From contig BLZA01000028.1 of the NCBI GenBank assembly GCA_013423385.1, positions 62,001 to 126,000 of the forward strand: DNA of 64,000 bases, given 5' to 3'. A program made the position numbers and the translations under genes. How positions within the stretch are numbered: the first letter of the stretch is position 1; every line of letters begins with the position of its first letter. Under the pieces are notes generated by a model. The model ran no database searches, was not told where the DNA came from, and saw only the letters and a list, made by a program, of their open reading frames with translations. Positions 57,756-64,000 of the stretch are shown piece after piece. This DNA comes from Naganishia liquefaciens. Its lineage: Eukaryota; Basidiomycota; Tremellomycetes; Filobasidiales; Filobasidiaceae.

Positions 57756-58172
57756 GGATGGGCGGATTGGGAGGGACGGGCTTTATACGGCTCTACGATG
57801 TGCTTGGGCAGGGTAGAGACCCTCGCGGCTCCTGTAACACGACACAACATGACTAGACTCTGGGCAGACTGTGGAAAGCAAGGCTTCTTCCTAGCGAGCG
57901 TTCCTGGTCCAAAGCGACGCTGCCTGACAGTGTCATTGGTGATTTTCGCTGCATTCACATGATGCGCGGCTTTGGACCATATCAGCATTGACAGGGACAT
58001 CTACCCTGGCGATAGCAATGCTGCAATGTAGATGAATTGTTATCAGGCCCGGGCAGGCACACTTGAGCAAGCCTTTACAATGCGAATTGCCATGTTCCAC
58101 TATATACAACGATATCTATAACCAATGCACAAGCACCCTCGTTGGATAGTAAGTAAGCCTCCACTCCAAACT
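57756..58172. other. Convergent intergenic region, PRE1 / PSF2
   Basis: Holds the 3' untranslated parts of both genes. No other feature is seen. Confidence 0.5.
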
Positions 58173-59070
58173 CTACCGATCCACCTCCATCCCTTCCTCC
58201 GCCACCGCATCCCCCCCACTCAACCTCCCGATCATACCCAACACCCCGCCAAACATCCCTCTCATCTGCATCACCTCAAACACGGTGAAACCCGTTAAAC
58301 TCATATACTCGCCCCTTCCGGAGAACGCTCCGGTATCGGGCTCCTCTGGCGCGTCACTGCCGCCGAGGGAAAGACGGGTGTTGCTTGGTGGTGGTGGACG
58401 GAGGGCTGTGCGGATTTTGGCGAGGCGGAGGTGGCGGAGGTGTTGGAGTATTGAGCGGATTTGAGCCGGGTCAGGGAGGTCGTTGGGTGCGCTGTGAGGA
58501 AGGGAGGGGAGGCGTTAGTGGATGAGAAGAGTTTGGCGATGGGTTTGAAGATGGGTTGATGGTTTTTGGAAGAAACGAATATATTCGGACAAGCGCGAGG
58601 AACGTACACATCCAGCAACACCTTGGCCGTCTCGAACAGATACGTCGGAATATCCTGCCACAATCCTTCCTTTTCATTCATTTCTTCTTGCACCATTGCC
58701 GACAGAATATCTAGCCCCCGAAGCATCAGCACAACGTTCAGATATTCGCACGGGAGAAGAGATGCATACCTGGCGCGAGCCAATCCGGCGGGATGATCCT
58801 GCACTTTTTCTTCCGCTTGAGCGAGAGCGCGAGCCAGAGCGGAACCGTCGCGCGTCGTGGTGGCTCGAATGGTCCGTAGACGCCCTTTTTTCCCCGTCAA
58901 GATGAGCATACAAATGTGTGCGTGTGTGTGGGAGACGAAAGGGAACGCACCGAGACGAGACGGATCTTGCTCATGCTAAACGAGGGAACAATCTCGATGT
59001 GCTGTTCCTCTGTGATGAACGTGAGTTCTTGGGGTGTCAGGGACTGGTCGAGGGATGGTGGGAGGGCCAT
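58173..59070 (-). CDS. PSF2: GINS complex subunit Psf2
   Basis: Four exons on the minus strand. Exon 1 gives [20 protein letters not shown], then [20 protein letters not shown]. The next intron ends in AAAAAAG, giving [20 protein letters not shown] and [16 protein letters not shown], the signature of Psf2. It continues with [54 protein letters not shown] and [19 protein letters not shown]. The last part is a family hallmark helix, followed by a short acidic tail. GINS activates the Mcm2-7 helicase as part of the CMG complex during DNA replication in the nucleus. Length (about 210 residues) is usual. Confidence 0.95.
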
Positions 59071-59420
59071 GGTGGGCGGATGGGAGCGGTGGATGGTGAT
59101 GCATCGTGACCAGAAGCAGATAGATGAATGAAGCGAGGCATCCCTACAAGATCGCACGAGGCCGGCGAGCTGAAACACGAGCGAGCAATCGACCGTTCCC
59201 GACGCGCGCAGAGGACAATAATCGCGCAAGCCAGCCCTACAAGGACACAAGGGCACAAGGAGGGCCGGGGGCCACTCATCCTCCCGCCATCAGCTTCCAT
59301 CACGCATCCCCCCCTCCTTTGGCCGCCATCTATTGTCGCCACCCTTGCCACAACAAAGTTGCCACTCCTCTTCCCCTCTCGAGCATGTCATCCCCTCAGC
59401 CTCCTCATCGCGCACCACCA
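59071..59420. promoter_or_regulatory. Divergent upstream region, PSF2 / membrane protein
   Basis: About 350 bp of GC-rich DNA with no clear TATA box; probably shared promoter space. Confidence 0.35.
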
Positions 59421-60714
59421 TGCCGCGCAATCCATGGCCCGCCCCGTCCCTGCCTCGTCTCGAGATAGCAATCCATGCGGTCCAGATATTCCTCGCTTTC
59501 CTCGGCCTGTGCTGCACCGCGTCTCTCGCGGCGTTTCAATCCAAATGGCACATCGGCGTCTGTATGTCCGGACACCTCTCGATCGGAAGCATAGACAACG
59601 AAAGTTAACCCTCTCGCTGCATGGGTACAGCGGGCCTGACGGGATTCCTGCTCTTCCTATGGATCATCCTCTTCCTCATCCCACTCGCACTCGCTCTTCC
59701 GCCGCTCCTCGCCACTCATGTACAAGCACTCGAGTGCGCGGCCACGTTTGTGAGGGAGCCCAGAGTCCGATGGGTGGTGGGCGGGATGGGAACGGGCGCG
59801 TGCCTGGTAGGCGCGATAGCCGTGTCTGCGAGTGGTACGTCCGAAAGGGGTCTCATTCGGAACTGTTGCATCGCTGATTGAGATCTGGAATAGTGTTTTC
59901 CCAGCCGGGATGCCAGGATCCGGTCAAAGACCCGCATGCACGGCTCGGCGTGGGGTTTCGGCAAGGATTAGAAACATGGTGTACGACCAAGAAAGCGAGC
60001 GCGGCTTTTCTGTGGATGCTATTCTGTGCGTTCCCATGCCTCACTCATTGTCCAATCCCCTTCGAAAGGGCTGATGATCCAAGACAGTCGTCTGGCTTGG
60101 ATTCCTCGCCAAGATCGCATGGGAATCGTACAAGGCCCGATCTCAAAGGCCCGCACGCTACATATCGCACGCGAAGGAATCATCATCCCCAGCCGACGAA
60201 GCGTCGGTCCCCATGCATTCGTCGTCCGCACTCTTAGCGCAGGAACCATGTACCGAGCACATTCAATCCTCGCTGAGTAACGACGTGTCTCCCCGCCTTC
60301 GTCCGCCTACACGCGGACACGGATGGCACAGCGTACCCATCAAGGACACCGATACCCCCGGCTTGTCGTACACCCCCATCGTTTTCATCGACACGCCCAC
60401 GCACGCAGTCCTCCCCGCGGCAACACCACGTCCAGCATTTCGCATCCCATCACATAGCTTCTCCCACCTCACCTCAACCCGACACACCCCGACGTCACCG
60501 CCACCGCCAACACATATCGGCTCACCGGCGCGGATAAATTCTCCATCGACAGTGCCACACCAGCCGGGGATAAGCCGTACGATGATCCTCGCGACCACGT
60601 CAGCGTCTGATGATCCTTGTAAGTGCCCGGAGAGAAAAGCTTGAGGCGAGGGCGTTGGACTGATTGAGCTCGGGTTTAGATGCACGTAGTAGGGTGGCGA
60701 TGGGGTTGTACTAG
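59421..60714 (+). CDS. Four-helix (MARVEL-like) membrane protein, fungal
   Basis: Five exons. Exon 1 (59421 to about 59562) has MPRNPWPAP, then helix 1 IAIHAVQIFLAFLGLCCTAS. Helix 2 (GFLLFLWIILFLIPLALALP) is in exon 2, helix 3 is VVGGMGTGACLVGAIAVSAS, and helix 4 is AAFLWMLFFVWLGFLAKIAW. A loop with GCQDPVKDPHARLGVGFRQG and two cysteines lies between helices 3 and 4. The roughly 170-residue tail is Ser/Pro/Thr-rich and probably cytoplasmic. A final small exon (YARSRVAMGLY, stop at 60714) follows a good intron starting GTAAGTG. The topology and loop cysteines fit the MARVEL-type fungal membrane proteins, but sequence identity is not claimed. Confidence 0.75.
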
Positions 60715-61297
60715 ACCCGGCGCGGATCAGTTGTCGTGGAGATTCGCTGAGTGGAGGGAACAGTCCTCACTATTCATAGAGGAGACGATGTGTCATTGCA
60801 ACGCCTATTATCGGCGCAGGGGTATGGAAAGCACGGGCGCGGTTTACGGGCGGAATTCAGACGGCTGGATATCGCTCCCGAGTCGTGATGTCGATGTATC
60901 TGGCGACGATCGTTTCCCAGGGATTTCTGTATGGCCATATCTTGTTCTCTTCTATTCCGCACAGTCAGCGATCCGTAGTCGGCGGGCATCAGCTATAGCT
61001 ACGAATAGACGTCTATCGGGAAGCTTTCGCGTCTTGTGGTTGACCTCGGGACAAATAACACAATGTAGGAATCAAATATGAGGCATCTCCTGCATGTCGC
61101 GGCCAGGGCGTACCCTTCTTCGTTTGCCTCTCCATTCAACGGGATTGAGAGGATCAAGACGGACTCTTCAAGCTCGATAGACAGGGACGGATTCTTTACG
61201 CGTCGACCTCCGAACCCCCATCCCAGAGAGCAGCCCCGAGCCCAGAATTCCGACGTCAATGCTGTACATTCCTTATTGTTTCCTTTAAATTCTTCTG
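60715..61297. other. Convergent intergenic region, membrane protein / SIN3
   Basis: 3' flanks of the two genes. No further feature is seen. Confidence 0.4.
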
Positions 61298-64000
61298 TTA
61301 CAACGTTACATCCACCACCGCATGCTTGTCTGCCAACGCCCGCATCGCCTGGACCGCCTCCTCGGCTTGCTCGCGCGCCCTGGCAGCGTTTGCAGCCTCC
61401 TGCTCGGCACTGGCAGGTCGGCAGTAAAAGTCCTCGCCGCCTGGAAACGCGTCAGCCAAGGATTCTGCTCACTCGACCATGACAACTCACCGTCGACAAA
61501 GAACATGCGGTACGTTCCGAGAGAGATCTTGACGCCCATGCCCGTATGCGCAATCTGAGGCACGTCATCTTCCTCTTGCAGACTCCTACACCACGTGTCA
61601 GCCCGGCCTGCCATCAATGGTCAATCAAACTCACCTTTGCATGAATGGCGGATCGATACGATGGCGCAAACCCTCGGTGGGGTGCGCCAAAGCATAGCTG
61701 TCAATGTACGCCTCCCATTTCTGCTCGGCCGTCTTCAAGTCGTCGACCGTCACGTCATCCTTGGCCAGCAGCAACACCTTGAGCCGCTGCGAGGTTGGCA
61801 ACCAGTCAATCTTGTACATGTTCTCGTCGGCCGACAAGATTCCCTCAGCGGCCATCCTATAGGCTATCTGCTGCTTGGTTGATGTCACCTTGGCTTCCCG
61901 ATCGGCCTTGAGCAATTCCACCAGGTCTTGGCTTTTGGCGTCGGTGAGGATACTGATGACCTGCTTGACGAGACCGGCAATCACCTTGTCTAGCGTGAAA
62001 GCCGGGTAGGCTTGTGTGCCGTACATGTAACGGATATTCTCCTCAAACGTGGCGGCATCCACGTCGTTGTCAAATAGCTTTTCGCATTGATCGAGGAGAT
62101 GGGCGTAAAAGTGCGCAATCGGATTGGCGCCCGTTTCAAGGAAGGGAGCCGCAGCGGGATCGGTCAAACCTAGCTCGACGGCAAGCGGGTTGACGGGCTC
62201 GAACGGCGCTCCGGCGGGTTCCTTGTGGGCGGCGGAAATATCCTTGAAGACCTTGAGTCGAGAGTATAGCATTTGAAGCAAGCGGAACATGCAGAAAAAG
62301 TGGTTATTACCAAAGAATGTAAACCGTCGTGGCAATCTCGGTCGTTCCCCCGCAGCCGGCGCATCGACGTCAACCCAGGTCTTGACGCCCTGATCCAGGC
62401 TCTGTGCGACCTCCATGTCGACATCGTCAACGGATTCGGGGGTGGCGCGACGAGCGGTGCCGGCCTCGACAACCTGACGCAATAGTTTGGTACGCAAATC
62501 GCTCGCATGCTTTTTCCGCTTGACAGAAACATCGTCATCCGCATTGCTCTGGGTCTCGCTGCCATCCTCACTCTCCTCGTCGTCGCGGCCGTTGAGCGCC
62601 ATATCGGCAAAGGCTGAATCAAAGTCGCCGCTGAATTGGAAGAACAGCGGAACAAATGACCGCAAGAACGCCTCAACGCGGTCTCGCTCGACGGCTGTGT
62701 GGGATGACACGCGATCGAGATAGGAGAACACGAGCTTCAAGGAATCTTGCAAACACTCGACGTCTTCGACGACAAATTTGTACTGTCCGCGCTCGTGTGT
62801 CGCCAACGATTGATCGCCTGAAGCGAGTCGTTTCTGAGTCTGTTCTTTGCGCAAAGCCTCGATCTCGGCGATCATGGTCTTTTGACTGATGGCCTTCTTG
62901 TCGTTTGCCTTGAAAACGACGCCTTGATGGTCGAGCGACTTGTAGAAATTCTTGGCATCGACCTCACGCCAGACCTTGTTCCATTCGCGCTGAGCGCGTT
63001 TCCATTCGTCATCTTTGCCCTTGAGTCGGGCGAGCACGATCGGGACGGCCATGGAGGGCTTTTCGTGCAGCGCCTGGATGACCTGGAGACCTTGTTCCCG
63101 GCCGTAGATCTTCTTTAAGATTCGCTGATAAATGGACTTGCTCTGTCCGCCCAATCCCGGTTTCAGGCGGAATGTCTCGCGCTCGGCCGGCTCCATTTCT
63201 CGCAGACGAGCGGCGATGGGCTCAAGCAGCGCAATCGTTCGAACGTTGGCCTCGACGTGGTAGTCATACTCGTGACGCTCCTCTTCCGTCTTGTGCAGCG
63301 CCTCTTCGTACGCGTTCCGCTTGTGCGCTGCCGAAGGCACAGCATCTTCAGATGCCCATGTCGGATGCGAGACCCATTCATCGTTGAGCACTTCCCAGCA
63401 CATGGGATCGCGACCCGAACATGCCAAGTTGACCTCGGATTTCGGCAGCTTGCGGTAACTCGGTCCCGAGGCGCGTTGTCCGTTGAGATCCACCTTGGGA
63501 CGCTCGAGCATCGGCAAGTTTTCGGCGACGCCAAGCGGATCGAGGCTGATCATGCCCGTCGGCGGATTGGCCGGAATGTCATAGACGGCAGGACCGCCGC
63601 GGCCTAGTCGCAGGAGCATTTTGAAATCTTGCGCGAGGTCAGTGTCTTCTCCGAGGAAAAGCATGGCCCGCTCGACGAGGATCTTGGCATCAATGAGATC
63701 GTTGGTGTAAAGGTTGAGAAGCTTAAGGAACTCGTGGTAAGTCGGTCGATCGTCGATTTGTTTCTTGACCCGTTCGAAGAATACGACCTCGTCGAGGTTG
63801 GCCAAGGCCGTGTTGGCCGATGGGGGCGGCGCCACCGAAGCCGGCTCTTCCTCAACAGGCGGCGTATCGTTGGCGACCTTCTTCTTCTGCAAAGCCATTA
63901 GAGCGGTCTCTCCTGACGAGAAAGCTCACACTTACCCTCCCCTTCCCGTCCTTGTCCGCCATCCTCCGCTTCTTCTGCGCACCCTTCTCCTCCTTTCCGG
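61298..64000 (-). CDS. SIN3: Sin3 transcriptional corepressor, 5' end beyond the window
   Basis: Minus-strand gene running off the right edge; stop at 61298. Exons in the window: 64000-63936 (partial), 63886 to about 61633, about 61585-61491 and 61440-61298. Intron 63935-63887 is 49 nt. The first full exon holds PAH3 (VVFFERVKKQIDDRPTYHEF, then LLNLYTNDLIDAKILVERAM). The Sin3 corepressor (HDAC-interacting) region follows: PSYRKLPKSEVNLACSGRD, CWEVLNDEWVSHPTWASEDA and RHEYDYHVEANVRTIALLEP. The C-terminal Sin3 domain ends in VKISLGTYRMFFVDGGEDFY and a helical tail. Sin3 scaffolds Rpd3-type histone deacetylases on chromatin. PAH1 and PAH2 should lie to the right of the window. Confidence 0.95.

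Noticed and set aside
1-64000. CRISPR arrays or rRNA genes
   Set aside because: No regularly spaced direct repeats and no rRNA-like sequence were seen; the genome is eukaryotic.

Overview
The window reads as nuclear DNA of a filamentous basidiomycete, most likely an Agaricomycete. Genes are split by many short introns (about 47 to 75 nt, GT-AG, one GC-AG). Gene density is high and both strands are used evenly. The gene set is eukaryotic and fungal: Sin3, GINS Psf2, 20S proteasome beta4, Trm11, Scd6/Lsm14, NIF3, thiamine pyrophosphokinase and a fungal C2H2 regulator. No genus can be fixed from the sequence alone.

Layout. 0-7.6 kb: 3' part of a DXD-type glycosyltransferase, glycine-cleavage H protein, a gene-poor stretch with a decayed tRNA-Leu-like relic, and an RS-rich protein. 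8.4-12.4 kb: a local array of an unrecognised family (called A here), two long copies plus a decayed third copy between them. 12.7-26.9 kb: housekeeping block with an EFM7-like methyltransferase, SCD6, OBAP, ALDH7, a zinc-finger regulator and thiamine pyrophosphokinase. 27-46 kb: full ABCB transporter, TRM11, a carrier-like membrane protein, an orphan gene, NIF3, a large disordered protein and an AtuA/DUF1446 protein. 46.3-56.6 kb: accessory island with two old Ty1/copia fossils in the same orientation, short hairpin repeats at their ends, small tandem repeats, and two paralogous genes of a second unrecognised family (B). 56.9-64 kb: proteasome PRE1, PSF2, a four-helix membrane protein and the 3' three quarters of SIN3, which runs off the right edge.

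Most genes are independent housekeeping units. Several pairs are divergent with short shared upstream regions (TRM11/carrier, NIF3/disordered protein, family B2/PRE1, PSF2/membrane protein). The least explained content is families A and B. Each occurs as diverged local paralogues with a variable Ser/Thr-rich N-terminal half and a conserved C-terminal module that I cannot assign to any known domain.
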